Origin: Alteromonadaceae bacterium 2753L.S.0a.02 | GTDB lineage: Bacteria > Pseudomonadota > Gammaproteobacteria > Pseudomonadales > Cellvibrionaceae | DNA: 64,000 nucleotides | Assembly: GCA_007827375.1 (NCBI GenBank) | Contig: VISH01000001.1 | Location: 1,054,001-1,118,000, forward strand | Reading direction: 5' to 3' | Shown: positions 17,162 through 25,752 of the stretch, one piece after another | Position numbering within the stretch: the stretch's first letter is position 1 | Layout of the letters: each line of letters starts with the position of its first letter | The notes under the pieces: generated by a model | Told to the model about the DNA's origin: nothing | What the model saw: the letters and a program-made list of their open reading frames with translations, nothing else | The model's database searches: none | Made by a program: the position numbers and the translations under genes

Positions 17162-17527
17162 CTAAGCTTTTTGTGATACATGACCTGCCACAATCTTCAA
17201 AGCACCCGATTGCTTCGACCAAATTCTTGTAAACATAAAACGACCATTCGATGCCTGTCCAAGAAAGGTTGCTTTGATTTCCGCCTGCACAGATACAACC
17301 GCAAAATTTTCGTACAATTTTACAATTGTGTTTGATAAATCGATGCTTGCAAATTTAAGATTTCCACTTTGATGAATATCGATATCTTCTTTTTTCGATA
17401 CTAAAGCACCCAGGTGGCTTGTGAATAATAAGTCATCCGAGATCAGCTCATTTAACACGGCAATATCTGAGCCAAGCATCGCTACTCTTAATCGTTCTTC
17501 TGAATCTAAAATTTCATTATATTCCAT
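17162..17527 (-). CDS. SnoaL/NTF2-like protein (DUF4440 type)
   Basis: A 121-residue cytosolic protein with the NTF2-like cone fold pattern: a helical start (ILDSEERLRVAMLGSDIAVL), the typical DLLFTSHLGALVSKKEDI segment, then strands ending GRFMFTRIWSKQSGALKIVAGHVSQ. DUF4440 members are often annotated as ketosteroid isomerase-like, but most have no known reaction. It lies downstream of the HAD phosphatase gene on the same strand with a 112-bp gap, so co-transcription is possible. Confidence 0.78.
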   Translation of the reverse strand: MEYNEILDSEERLRVAMLGSDIAVLNELISDDLLFTSHLGALVSKKEDIDIHQSGNLKFASIDLSNTIVKLYENFAVVSVQAEIKATFLGQASNGRFMFTRIWSKQSGALKIVAGHVSQKA

Positions 17528-17639
17528 TTAAAATTCCATGTTATGGGGAATCCGCCCAAGCAAGGCGATCAAAACCACGGTACAAGACCAAGCAGAATAG
17601 TTTCAATCGCAAACTGAGTTCTACGACAACCATTATGGG

Positions 17640-18692
17640 CTAGTGACTTGGATAAATAACTTTCCAGTCTTTTTTCATATCAATAAGCACCCAGCCGCGC
17701 TGCTTCGCTTCAGCAAGCCCACGTTCCAATTTTCCGATGTGGGAGTCTTTATCGTAGGCCCATTCCCGCTCGGCATCGGTGTGGTGTAGCAGTAATCCAA
17801 AACGTGCACCTTCGCCGGTGGTCGTCCATTCCAGCATTTGAAAATCACCATCGGAATTACCGGCGGCAAATACCGGTCTTCGACCAATATGTTGATAAAT
17901 ACCCACCGGCTTGCCAGCCTTGTCGTCGATAAAATTCATTTCCGGGAGTTTTACAATCATCGGCGTGCCATCCTTCACAACATATTCCGATTTCAGACTG
18001 CTGCCGATCACTTGCTCTGGGGGAATACCGTAGGTTTGTTCACTGAATACCCGCATAAAATCGATTCCGCCGCCCGAAACAATATAAGTTTTAAAATCTT
18101 TAGAGCGCAAATATTCCAACAACTCCAACATTGGCTGATAGACCATTTGATTGAATGCCAGCCCAGTTTTTGGGTGTCGCGCCGTTGCCAGCCATTGCGA
18201 GACACTCGCTGCAAACTGCTCGTTGGTAACGCCGGCATGACTGCTTGCGACGATACTGAGAATCGCTTTTTCGCCTTGCGCCAGTGCGCCTTTGGTATCA
18301 CCCTTTAACAGGGATGCATATGGCTCTTTGGTTTTCCATTCCGGGTGCTGCGGCGCCATTTGTTTGATACGATCCATGGCATAAAACAATTGAAAATAGA
18401 GCGGCTGTTCCGCCCACAGGGTGCCGTCATTATCAAACACCGCGATGCGTTCGCCTTTTGGAATAAAGTCGGGTGACTTTTTGCTCGTGGTACTTTTTAC
18501 AAATGTGATAATAGCGGTTTTTGTAATGCCGTCATTCCAAGAAGCCAGGGGTGCAGCCGAAGCAGAAAATCCACCCGACGCCGCCAGCAATACCATGAAT
18601 ATGACCGTTACCCTGACGACCTTTTGTATCGCATTTTGTGAGCTGCACAATAACTTAAGTGCATGGAACGAGCTGATTTTATAAATTTTCAT
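17640..18692 (-). CDS. Exported HAD-superfamily phosphatase
   Basis: A 350-residue protein with a hydrophobic export signal (about residues 26-47, cleavage near ASAAPLA). The HAD catalytic motif I is FDNDGTLW (nucleophile Asp 87), motif II is YIVSGGG and motif IV is AAGNSDGDFQML. It should hydrolyse phosphomonoesters in the periplasm. It follows the arylsulfatase gene on the same strand, separated by a strong terminator, so the genes share a neighbourhood but are probably separate transcripts. Similar exported HAD enzymes are often found beside sulfatases. The exact substrate is unknown. Confidence 0.85.
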   Translation of the reverse strand: MKIYKISSFHALKLLCSSQNAIQKVVRVTVIFMVLLAASGGFSASAAPLASWNDGITKTAIITFVKSTTSKKSPDFIPKGERIAVFDNDGTLWAEQPLYFQLFYAMDRIKQMAPQHPEWKTKEPYASLLKGDTKGALAQGEKAILSIVASSHAGVTNEQFAASVSQWLATARHPKTGLAFNQMVYQPMLELLEYLRSKDFKTYIVSGGGIDFMRVFSEQTYGIPPEQVIGSSLKSEYVVKDGTPMIVKLPEMNFIDDKAGKPVGIYQHIGRRPVFAAGNSDGDFQMLEWTTTGEGARFGLLLHHTDAEREWAYDKDSHIGKLERGLAEAKQRGWVLIDMKKDWKVIYPSH

Positions 18693-18710
18693 ACCACCAT
18701 TCCCTCAAAA

Positions 18711-18744
18711 ATAAAAAAGGCTGCCAGATTAGCTGGCAGCCTTT
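18711..18744 (-). terminator. Rho-independent terminator after the arylsulfatase gene
   Basis: AAAGGCTGCCAG (18716-18727) and CTGGCAGCCTTT (18733-18744) pair perfectly across a 5-nt loop. Read leftward the stem runs into a T-run (complement of 18711-18718). It sits 15 bp after the sulfatase stop codon. Confidence 0.9.
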
Positions 18745-18759
18745 AACTCAGTTATTTTT

Positions 18760-20370
18760 TTAACGTGCACCCATAGTTTCGCTAAGTTGCTTCTCAATTT
18801 TGCTCAAATTAAACGAACCGGGAGACTGGCTGGGTGGATATTCTTTCATGGTCAATAAAAATTGTGTTGCCAATGCCTGAATGGGCACTATCACGTAGGG
18901 GTGATCCAGTAACCAGTCGTAGTAAATATTGGCGTTGTGCTGTGATTTTTCGAAGGGATCGCGGCGCAAATTGAACACAGCGGGTACACGCAATTCGGTG
19001 AAAGGTTCCATCCAAACGCCAAACGCCTGACCGCGATTTTCCATAAACACCACTTTCCAATCGTCGTAGCGGGCGGCCACAACCGTACCATCATCGTTGA
19101 CATACCAGAATTCATGGCGGGGCGATTCTTTAGCTTTACCGGTAAGGTAAGCCGTCATATCGTAGCCATCAATATAGTTTTTATATTTACGGCCATTCAA
19201 TTTGGCACCTTTGGCAAGCTGACCTTTAATGTCCTGCGCACCGGCAATAGCCGCGAAGGTGGGCAACCAGTCTTCGTGAGCCACAATACCATTCAGTGTT
19301 ACGTCTTCCTGGAATTTACCCGGCCAGCGAATAAACGCCGGGACCCGATAAGCGCCTTCCCAGTTGGAATTTTTTTCACCCCGGAAAGGAGTGGTACCAG
19401 CATCCGGCCAGGTATTGTAGTGAGGACCGTTATCGGTGGAGTAGAACACGATGGTGTTGTCGGCGATTTTCAACTCATCGAGTAAATCGAGGAATTGCCC
19501 CACCTGACCGTCGTGCTCAATCATTCCATCGGTATATTCGTCGTTACCCTTATGGCGATGCTCTTCCTTTACGTGGGTACGGAAGTGCATGCGTGTTCCA
19601 TTCCACCACACAAACCAGGGTTTTCCAGCACGTTGCTGTTCACGAATAAAATCCATGGCCCGCTTGGAGGTTTCCTCATCAACGGTTTCCATGCGTTTTT
19701 TAGTGAGCGGGCCGGTATCTTCACAAGTTTGATTACCCCAATCGCCAAAGCGTGGGTCGGCTTTATCGGCGTTTTTCTTATCGGTGGCATAGCAGTGCAA
19801 CACGCCGCGTGGCCCGAAGGTTTCCAAGAAGGTTTTTCCGTTTTTCAAAACCATATCACCGGGATAGTCTTCGTTCTCTGGCTCTTCCTCAGCATTGAGG
19901 TGATAAAGATTGCCAAAAAATTCATCAAAACCGTGCATGGTCGGTAAATGCGCATTGCGGTCGCCCTGGTGATTTTTACCGAATTGCCCAGTCGCATAAC
20001 CCTGCGCCTTTAACACAGTAGCAATGGTCACATCGGTTTTTTGCCAACCCTCCTTTGCACCGGGGAGGCCGACTTTGGTCATACCGGTTCGTACCGGTAC
20101 ATTGCCACCGAGAAATGCCGCACGACCGGCAGTGCAACTTTGCTGACCGTAATAATCGGTAAACGACACACCCTCATCGGCGATGCGGTCGATGTTAGGT
20201 GTTTTAAAACCCATCATACCGTGGTTGTTATGGCTAATGTTCCAGGTTCCAATATCATCGCCCCAGAGAACTAAAATATTGGGTTTTTCAGCCGCTTTTG
20301 CGACTGAAACGCCAAGCACCAATAGCACTAAGGCACATTTATAAAAAAGATTACATGGGTACACGTGCAA
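18760..20370 (-). CDS. Exported type I arylsulfatase
   Basis: A 536-residue sulfatase-family protein with a signal peptide (1-27, ending AKAAEKPN). Metal ligands lie in VLWGDDIGTWN (Asp 38, Asp 39). The formylglycine motif is CTAGRAAF: Cys 79 with the C-x-A/P-x-R signature, so it needs oxidation by a formylglycine-generating enzyme or an anaerobic maturase, neither of which is in this window. YSTDNGPHYNTWPDAGTTPF gives further conserved active-site residues. It should act in the periplasm on sulfate esters, for example of marine polysaccharides or aryl sulfates. It is divergent from the octahaem cytochrome gene and followed by a strong terminator. Confidence 0.9.
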   Translation of the reverse strand: MHVYPCNLFYKCALVLLVLGVSVAKAAEKPNILVLWGDDIGTWNISHNNHGMMGFKTPNIDRIADEGVSFTDYYGQQSCTAGRAAFLGGNVPVRTGMTKVGLPGAKEGWQKTDVTIATVLKAQGYATGQFGKNHQGDRNAHLPTMHGFDEFFGNLYHLNAEEEPENEDYPGDMVLKNGKTFLETFGPRGVLHCYATDKKNADKADPRFGDWGNQTCEDTGPLTKKRMETVDEETSKRAMDFIREQQRAGKPWFVWWNGTRMHFRTHVKEEHRHKGNDEYTDGMIEHDGQVGQFLDLLDELKIADNTIVFYSTDNGPHYNTWPDAGTTPFRGEKNSNWEGAYRVPAFIRWPGKFQEDVTLNGIVAHEDWLPTFAAIAGAQDIKGQLAKGAKLNGRKYKNYIDGYDMTAYLTGKAKESPRHEFWYVNDDGTVVAARYDDWKVVFMENRGQAFGVWMEPFTELRVPAVFNLRRDPFEKSQHNANIYYDWLLDHPYVIVPIQALATQFLLTMKEYPPSQSPGSFNLSKIEKQLSETMGAR

Positions 20371-20816
20371 CTCCTTCTTCGGTTTACAAATAACGGACGA
20401 CGGCTTTAATCAAGAAAAAAGTAAGCTATCAAACGGGAAACACCAACTACCTGATTAATAAGTGAAGTAAGAAAATTAACGCAGTTGGCGCGCGGCCAGG
20501 CTTAGCCCTCTGTAAAAATGGGGTTTTTCAATTAGCCCTTATTTCAAAGGTTAACAGTTAATATTTCAGGATGACCTATTCTAGTTGTTGGTTTTAAAAG
20601 AGCAGGAACAGGGAGAAACAGTAAAGCGCAAACTAGCTTAAAGCATAAGCCAAACTAATGACACATTTTTAACATGAATGTGACGCTAAGACGCTATAGG
20701 ACATTAGTCTAATGAATAAAGGGTGAAATTAATTGCGACAGACTTAACCGATGTGAAGATTCGTGCCATTATTGCGCTTTCTAATTTGCGAGTGTAATTT
20801 CAGCGCAGGAGAGCGC
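20371..20816. other. 446-bp intergenic region between divergent sulfatase and cytochrome genes
   Basis: No gene was found. A 13-bp perfect palindrome, CATTAG-T-CTAATG, lies at 20702-20714, about 100 bp before the cytochrome start, and could be a regulator site. AGGAG precedes the ATG at 20817. Confidence 0.4.
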
Positions 20817-23093
20817 ATGAATAAAAATCATTTTAGCGCCAAACCTTATTATTTTTTCCTACTGTTCTATACAAACTTAAGCTACGTTCCCAATATCGCG
20901 GCAAATACAGATCAGGCCTGTACAGAATGTCATGCTGATTATGTTAAACAATGGCAGACTTCTCATCACTATCATGCCATGGCGCCGGCTTCTCAGGCGG
21001 ACATTCTGGGTGATTTCACGCAAAAGACCTTACACGAAAAAGATACCGCTATTCGTTTTTTCCGCAAAGACGGCAAAGCCACAATCGCTATGCCGAACCT
21101 TTCCGGGAAAACAGTTGAATACCCGGTAGCACATGCCTTCGGTTATTTTCCACTTCAGCAATATACCTTCGAAACAGCGCCCGGGAAATTTCAGTTCTTC
21201 CCCTACGCCTGGGATTCCCGCACTGAAGCGGAGGGCGGGCAGCGCTGGTTTAATCTTTACCCCGGTATGCGAAGTAACGAAGAATTTCACTGGTCTCAAA
21301 TGGGCCAGAACTGGAATCAGATGTGTGTTGAGTGCCACGTTACCGATTACAAAAAAAATTTTAACAGCGACACACAAACATACAGCCCGGCATACTCAGC
21401 TGGCAACGTGAGTTGCGATGCCTGCCACGGCAACAGCAGCGCTCACTTAAAATGGGCCGCTGGCGATACCCAGATATCTAACAAAGGCTACGATGTTTAT
21501 ATTGGCGCTCAAACACCTTTATTTGTGCCAGACGATAAAGGCGTTTTAAAAGCCATAAGTACACTTAAACCCTCACAACAAATTAACAGTTGCGCCAGCT
21601 GTCACTCACGCCGCTCGGCATTTAAAGATCGCGGAAAACCCCACGAATTTTATGATCAATATCAGCCAGCATTATTGACCGCCGATTTGTATCACCTCGA
21701 TGGTCAGATTTGGGACGAAGACTACGTGTGGGGTTCTTTCCTGCAGAGTAAAAAATATCAGGCGGGGGTAAGCTGTAGCAATTGCCATAACCCACACACC
21801 GGGCAAATAAAAATCACGGGTAACGGTTTGTGTACCCAGTGCCATGGCAGCGAACATTACGACACCCAGCAACACCACGGTCATCAAGCGGCGAGCAGCG
21901 GCAATGCCTGTGTTGATTGCCACATGCCTGCCACCGTGTACATGGCCGTCGATGCGCGACGCGACCACAGCTTCCAGATACCCCGGCCCGATCTTACTGA
22001 GAGCATTGGCGTACCCAATGCTTGTAACCGCTGCCACGACGATAAAACTGCGCAGTGGGCCAGTGCCGCAATCGCCAAATGGCACCCACAGCCCAAGTAC
22101 CAAGGGCAACCCCATTTCGCGGAAATCTTTTACCAGGCAGATCGCGGCCTACCCGGTGCAGACCAGGGTCTCACACAAATTTCACAGAATACCCAGCAAC
22201 CCGCAATTGTGCGCGCGACGGCATTGCAGCGCCTGGGGAAAACACCCGGTCGCAATGCCATTGTTGCCATTCAGCGTGCTGTGCAAAGCGAAGAACCTTT
22301 GTTACACCAAGCCGCCATTCGAGCCGCAGCACCCTATGAATTACAAGATCGCTGGCGCTTGTTGCAACCCTTACTGGCCAGCCCTTATTTACCGATACGG
22401 GTGGAAGCCGCGCGTAGCCTGGCGCCTCTGGTAAATTCTCCCAACCTGGATGAACCCAATAAAAACGCGTTACAAAAGATTTTGCAGGAGTACCGTGAAG
22501 TTCAGAAATACCAAGCTGATCGCGGCTATGCACACACCAATCTCGGTAATTTGGCAAGCGACTTGGGCCAGTTACAAAGCGCTACAAACCATTATCGCAA
22601 CGCCATCAATATCGAACCGATATTTATGCCCGCTTATGCCAACCTCGCCGAATTGCAGCGCCACCAAGGAAACGAGCAGGGCGCGCGCGAAACACTGCAA
22701 CAGGCCCTAAAAGTAAACCCTACAGCCAACGCCATTAATTATGCACTGGCGATGAACCTGGTGCGCGCGGGGCAGAAAACCCAAGCCCTTAGCCTATTAA
22801 AAACTGCCGCTACCAAGGGTGAGCCCAACCCCAATACGATTTACGCCTATGCCCTATTGTTACAGGATCAGAATAAACACCGCGAAGCCAAAGCGCAGCT
22901 TCTTAAGGTATACCAACTTACACCAGGAAACCCAGATGTGAGCTATAGTCTTTCGCAAGCATTTCTTGCAGAAAAAAATTATGAACGCGCGCTTTCTTTT
23001 GCGCGAAATTTGGCGAAACTGATACCGGGAAATACTGAAATTGAAGCAATGGTACAGCATATAGAAGCCATGCTGGAAGCGGGCACACAGTAG
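20817..23093 (+). CDS. Octahaem c-type cytochrome with C-terminal TPR repeats
   Basis: A 758-residue exported protein: an N-terminal hydrophobic signal (about residues 10-30) and eight CxxCH haem-binding motifs (CTECH, CVECH, CDACH, CASCH, CSNCH, CTQCH, CVDCH, CNRCH) between about residues 35 and 420. A HEAT-like stretch follows, then tetratricopeptide repeats from about 560 to the end. It should be periplasmic and matured by the cytochrome c machinery. The haem part resembles the cytochrome c554/multihaem family; the electron partner is unknown. The ATG at 20817 has AGGAG in front; an upstream GTG in frame is rejected. The gene is divergent from the sulfatase, which hints at shared regulation only. 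Confidence 0.85.
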   Translation: MNKNHFSAKPYYFFLLFYTNLSYVPNIAANTDQACTECHADYVKQWQTSHHYHAMAPASQADILGDFTQKTLHEKDTAIRFFRKDGKATIAMPNLSGKTVEYPVAHAFGYFPLQQYTFETAPGKFQFFPYAWDSRTEAEGGQRWFNLYPGMRSNEEFHWSQMGQNWNQMCVECHVTDYKKNFNSDTQTYSPAYSAGNVSCDACHGNSSAHLKWAAGDTQISNKGYDVYIGAQTPLFVPDDKGVLKAISTLKPSQQINSCASCHSRRSAFKDRGKPHEFYDQYQPALLTADLYHLDGQIWDEDYVWGSFLQSKKYQAGVSCSNCHNPHTGQIKITGNGLCTQCHGSEHYDTQQHHGHQAASSGNACVDCHMPATVYMAVDARRDHSFQIPRPDLTESIGVPNACNRCHDDKTAQWASAAIAKWHPQPKYQGQPHFAEIFYQADRGLPGADQGLTQISQNTQQPAIVRATALQRLGKTPGRNAIVAIQRAVQSEEPLLHQAAIRAAAPYELQDRWRLLQPLLASPYLPIRVEAARSLAPLVNSPNLDEPNKNALQKILQEYREVQKYQADRGYAHTNLGNLASDLGQLQSATNHYRNAINIEPIFMPAYANLAELQRHQGNEQGARETLQQALKVNPTANAINYALAMNLVRAGQKTQALSLLKTAATKGEPNPNTIYAYALLLQDQNKHREAKAQLLKVYQLTPGNPDVSYSLSQAFLAEKNYERALSFARNLAKLIPGNTEIEAMVQHIEAMLEAGTQ

Positions 23094-23191
23094 GTCAGGG
23101 CGCGGTATTGGCCGTGAGTTGTGTTTGGAACCAATCCGCAAGCGTCCGAAACCCAAAACCCATAAAAAACAGGCCATTATTCAGCGCTTCC

Positions 23192-23590
23192 CTAGTTTCC
23201 ACGAGCGAAATTTTTAACACGCGCACTCAACCATTGCGCTGCATCAGCCTCATCAAAAAACAATTTTCCATTAGTTATTTCTTTACCCACCAAAATCTGT
23301 TCTGCCAAACGTATATTGGCGGTTGCCTCAGCTTCTGCTTCCACCCAGGCAATCAAATACCGCTTGTCGATGCCAAAACGCCGAAATATCCGCTCATGGG
23401 CCAAGGATACCGACGAACTCAGCGGTTGGCTGGAATGTCCTACACCAAGTACAACAAAGCAATTTTCGCGTTCACAGGTTACAGCGATTTGGTTCCATAA
23501 TTCCGTTACAAAATCCAGTGAATTGTCTCCCCAGTGTTGCACATAAATCCACTGCGGCGTTTTCACGAATTGAATGTTTTCGCTGTTCAT
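23192..23590 (-). CDS. Small cytosolic protein of unknown function
   Basis: A 132-residue protein without signal or membrane segments. It has an alternating alpha/beta pattern (FVKTPQWIYVQHWGDNS, CFVVLGVGHSSQPLS, KRYLIAWVEAEAEATANIRLAEQIL, NGKLFFDEADAAQWLSA), reminiscent of SpoIIAA/STAS-like small domains, but no signature allows assignment. The ATG at 23590 is chosen because the longer frame begins only with TTG. It converges with the cytochrome gene and has no obvious operon partner. Confidence 0.6.
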   Translation of the reverse strand: MNSENIQFVKTPQWIYVQHWGDNSLDFVTELWNQIAVTCERENCFVVLGVGHSSQPLSSSVSLAHERIFRRFGIDKRYLIAWVEAEAEATANIRLAEQILVGKEITNGKLFFDEADAAQWLSARVKNFARGN

Positions 23591-23707
23591 ACTGCTTAAA
23601 TCCAATAAATTTATTGCTTCCCAAGAGGCTTACTTAATTCGGAATATGCGTGGTCTTATCGTAAAGTATAGACTTTAAGCGCATCCCCACAGAACCCAAA
23701 TCTGAGC

Positions 23708-24361
23708 TTACCCTCCTGGTTGTAGCTGTTTGTGGGAGCCATCACATTGCGGCATTTTTTTGGAAAGCCCACAAACGCAGTCATTTAAGCCTTTACCTTC
23801 CAAAATACGAGGCGTAACACGATCGACTCTTGCCCTGCGGGTATTCGCTTGTTTAGCGGCAGAGAAATGCATAATATAGGCGCGCTGCCTGCCGGACGTT
23901 AATGCGTAGAAAGCGCTTTGCAATTGCGGATTTTCGGAAAACGCCAACAACAATTCTTCAGGCAAAGGCGATTCCTTTTTAACCAACGGTACTTTTAACC
24001 CTGCCAGCTCAATGGACTTTGCCTCTTCAATATAAGTTCTAATGATATCTGCATACTGATTAATGTCTTTAACAGACTGGAATCTCAGTATGCGCACAGC
24101 CTGAGTATTCTCGCCCTGTTGTACCAATAGCTGCTGGGGATCTTTCAGCAGAACTCCTTTAAAAAAACCAAGACAGCAATATTCTTTAAACTTATTGATA
24201 ATAACGACATTCTTACCGTTTAGGGTATAACAGGGTGTGCGCCACTTAAACGCCTCCTGCAAATCACTCTGCAACACCAGTTCCCGGAGACGCGCCAACT
24301 CCAAACGCCAAGGAATCGTATTTTGAATATAAGTGTCGACCTCAGGAATCGTATTTGGCAT
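23708..24361 (-). CDS. DUF1801/YdeI-like protein fused to a CDGSH iron-sulfur motif
   Basis: A 217-residue cytosolic protein. Residues 15-110 match the DUF1801 pattern (WRTPCYTLNGKNVV, CCLGFFKGVLL). Residues 125-185 match the YdeI/OmpD-associated helical tail (PEELLLAFSENPQLQSAFYAL, RQRAYIMHFSAAKQANTRRARV). The last about 25 residues add CVCGLSKKMPQCDGSH, which fits exactly the 3Cys-1His CDGSH signature C-x-C-x2-S-x3-P-x-C-D-G-S-H (Cys 195, Cys 197, Cys 206, His 210) that binds a [2Fe-2S] cluster. A redox or cluster-sensing role is therefore plausible, but nothing in the neighbourhood tells which. Confidence 0.85.
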   Translation of the reverse strand: MPNTIPEVDTYIQNTIPWRLELARLRELVLQSDLQEAFKWRTPCYTLNGKNVVIINKFKEYCCLGFFKGVLLKDPQQLLVQQGENTQAVRILRFQSVKDINQYADIIRTYIEEAKSIELAGLKVPLVKKESPLPEELLLAFSENPQLQSAFYALTSGRQRAYIMHFSAAKQANTRRARVDRVTPRILEGKGLNDCVCGLSKKMPQCDGSHKQLQPGG

Positions 24362-24481
24362 GATTATACCTCTGAACGTTTTGGGGGGAGACTAGAGGTA
24401 AATATTGTCTAAAATTTCTCCGCTGAGATCAAAGCACTTTTGCATCACCGCATGATGGAGTAAACAAGACCTCTTGGGAAC

Positions 24482-24961
24482 ATGACACAATACTATTTAC
24501 TCATGTTAATACGAGCTATATTTTTGTCAGCGGTTTTTATAATTCTATTTCTCGTAGGGAATTTTGCTGTCTCGATTAGTACCGCAAACTATCCCTACGA
24601 CCAGCCTGTCATTTATCTACAATTGATCGCAGATATGCTCGATCTAAAATTCAATGAATTAAAAATTGTAGATAATCTAGCATTAAATGCCTGTATGCTT
24701 ATAAGCTTCACGGCAATACTTTCAGCATCTTTTCAACAGCACAAACGCCAATCGCGGTACGTGCAACTTGTCGCATTTTATTCACTACCTTTAGGAATTA
24801 TGGGATTACTGTCTATAACCTGGCAGCTTTGTATTTGGCAGCCCCATGATGGCGAATGGCTGGCTGAAGGGTGGCCGCTGATAGACCTTGCGGCGTTATG
24901 GTGCATTGCAATGTTGACTTATGCGCAGAGTATTAAAAAGCTCACTAAAGCAACGAATTAA
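24482..24961 (+). CDS. Four-helix membrane protein, unknown function
   Basis: A 159-residue inner-membrane protein with four hydrophobic segments (about residues 8-30, 67-83, 95-118 and 132-147). The first loop, with Tyr and Pro (TANYPYDQP), would face the periplasm, and the C-terminus (SIKKLTKATN) is basic and cytoplasmic. I recognise no family. It is AT-rich relative to its surroundings and stands alone, which is compatible with recent acquisition but not proof of it. Confidence 0.6.
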   Translation: MTQYYLLMLIRAIFLSAVFIILFLVGNFAVSISTANYPYDQPVIYLQLIADMLDLKFNELKIVDNLALNACMLISFTAILSASFQQHKRQSRYVQLVAFYSLPLGIMGLLSITWQLCIWQPHDGEWLAEGWPLIDLAALWCIAMLTYAQSIKKLTKATN

Positions 24962-25195
24962 CATAGACACTTTTATAATCGTTCTCTGGCAGTAATTGTA
25001 ACTACCCGCGGATTGAAACAATAACCAAAGGGAGAGAACTATACCAACATTGGTTTGGTAGCTTGTTGTTGAAAATTCGAGATTTCCATATTGCTGAAAT
25101 CAAGTGTAACAATATACGCGAGGTAGCTGTTGATAAACTCTGCTAACGCGCTAATTTTTAAGTAACAGGGCCATAAACTAAAAGGACTAAGCGAT

Positions 25196-25396
25196 ATGAG
25201 AACGTCAACAGTTGTTATTCTGGCAATATTCGTATTATCGAGCTGTAGCAATCGCGCAATTTACGATACGGTTCAAGCCAATCAAAGGGCCGATTGTCAA
25301 CAGCGCCCCCCTTCACAAGAGGAAGATTGCCTAGCTCAACATCAGGATTCTTTTGCAGAGTATACCGAAAAGAGAAACGAGGCCCTCAAGAAGTGA
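25196..25396 (+). CDS. Small lipoprotein
   Basis: A 66-residue product with a lipobox (VLSSCSNR; the lipidated Cys is residue 17, followed by Ser, predicting the outer membrane). The mature part is about 50 residues, polar, with two further cysteines and a charged helical tail (YTEKRNEALKK). AAGGA precedes the ATG. It overlaps the next gene by GTGA, which indicates translational coupling, so the two were an operon before the insertion sequence broke the second gene. Confidence 0.7.
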   Translation: MRTSTVVILAIFVLSSCSNRAIYDTVQANQRADCQQRPPSQEEDCLAQHQDSFAEYTEKRNEALKK

Positions 25397-25752
25397 TTCG
25401 TATCAGCATTAAGATACTAACTATTTTCGCGCTACTTTTCATCTGCACCCAATTAAATGCTTCTTTGCCACTAGAAGTTCCGATGCTGGAGGTTGTAGAA
25501 AATTCAGACCACCTTTTGTCGATTACAGTAACAAATATTGAAATGTACGACGATAATAAGCAATTGATAACTGATGGAAATGCAACTACAGGGCCTGGTA
25601 GTGCTAACACAATATATTTAGTTTGTTCTATCAAACATGTTTATGTCTCCAATAGGGAGGCACCTTCCGGAAATATAAGGATACCTCTGGATAAAAACAT
25701 GCATTATTCACTGGAGCTGAGTTCAAGCACCAAGTGCGACAAAAATAATTAA
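25393..25752 (+). pseudogene. 5' part of a small exported-protein gene interrupted by IS30
   Basis: Starting at the GTG that overlaps the lipoprotein stop codon, the product has a signal peptide (VIRISIKILTIFALLFICTQLNAS) and about 90 mature residues. The frame reads into the left inverted repeat of the insertion sequence at 25732 and ends after seven element-encoded codons at a stop (25750-25752). The continuation appears beyond the element at about 26792-26962. If the element plus 2 bp is removed, the two halves join in frame into a protein of about 170 residues. The family is unknown. Confidence 0.6.
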
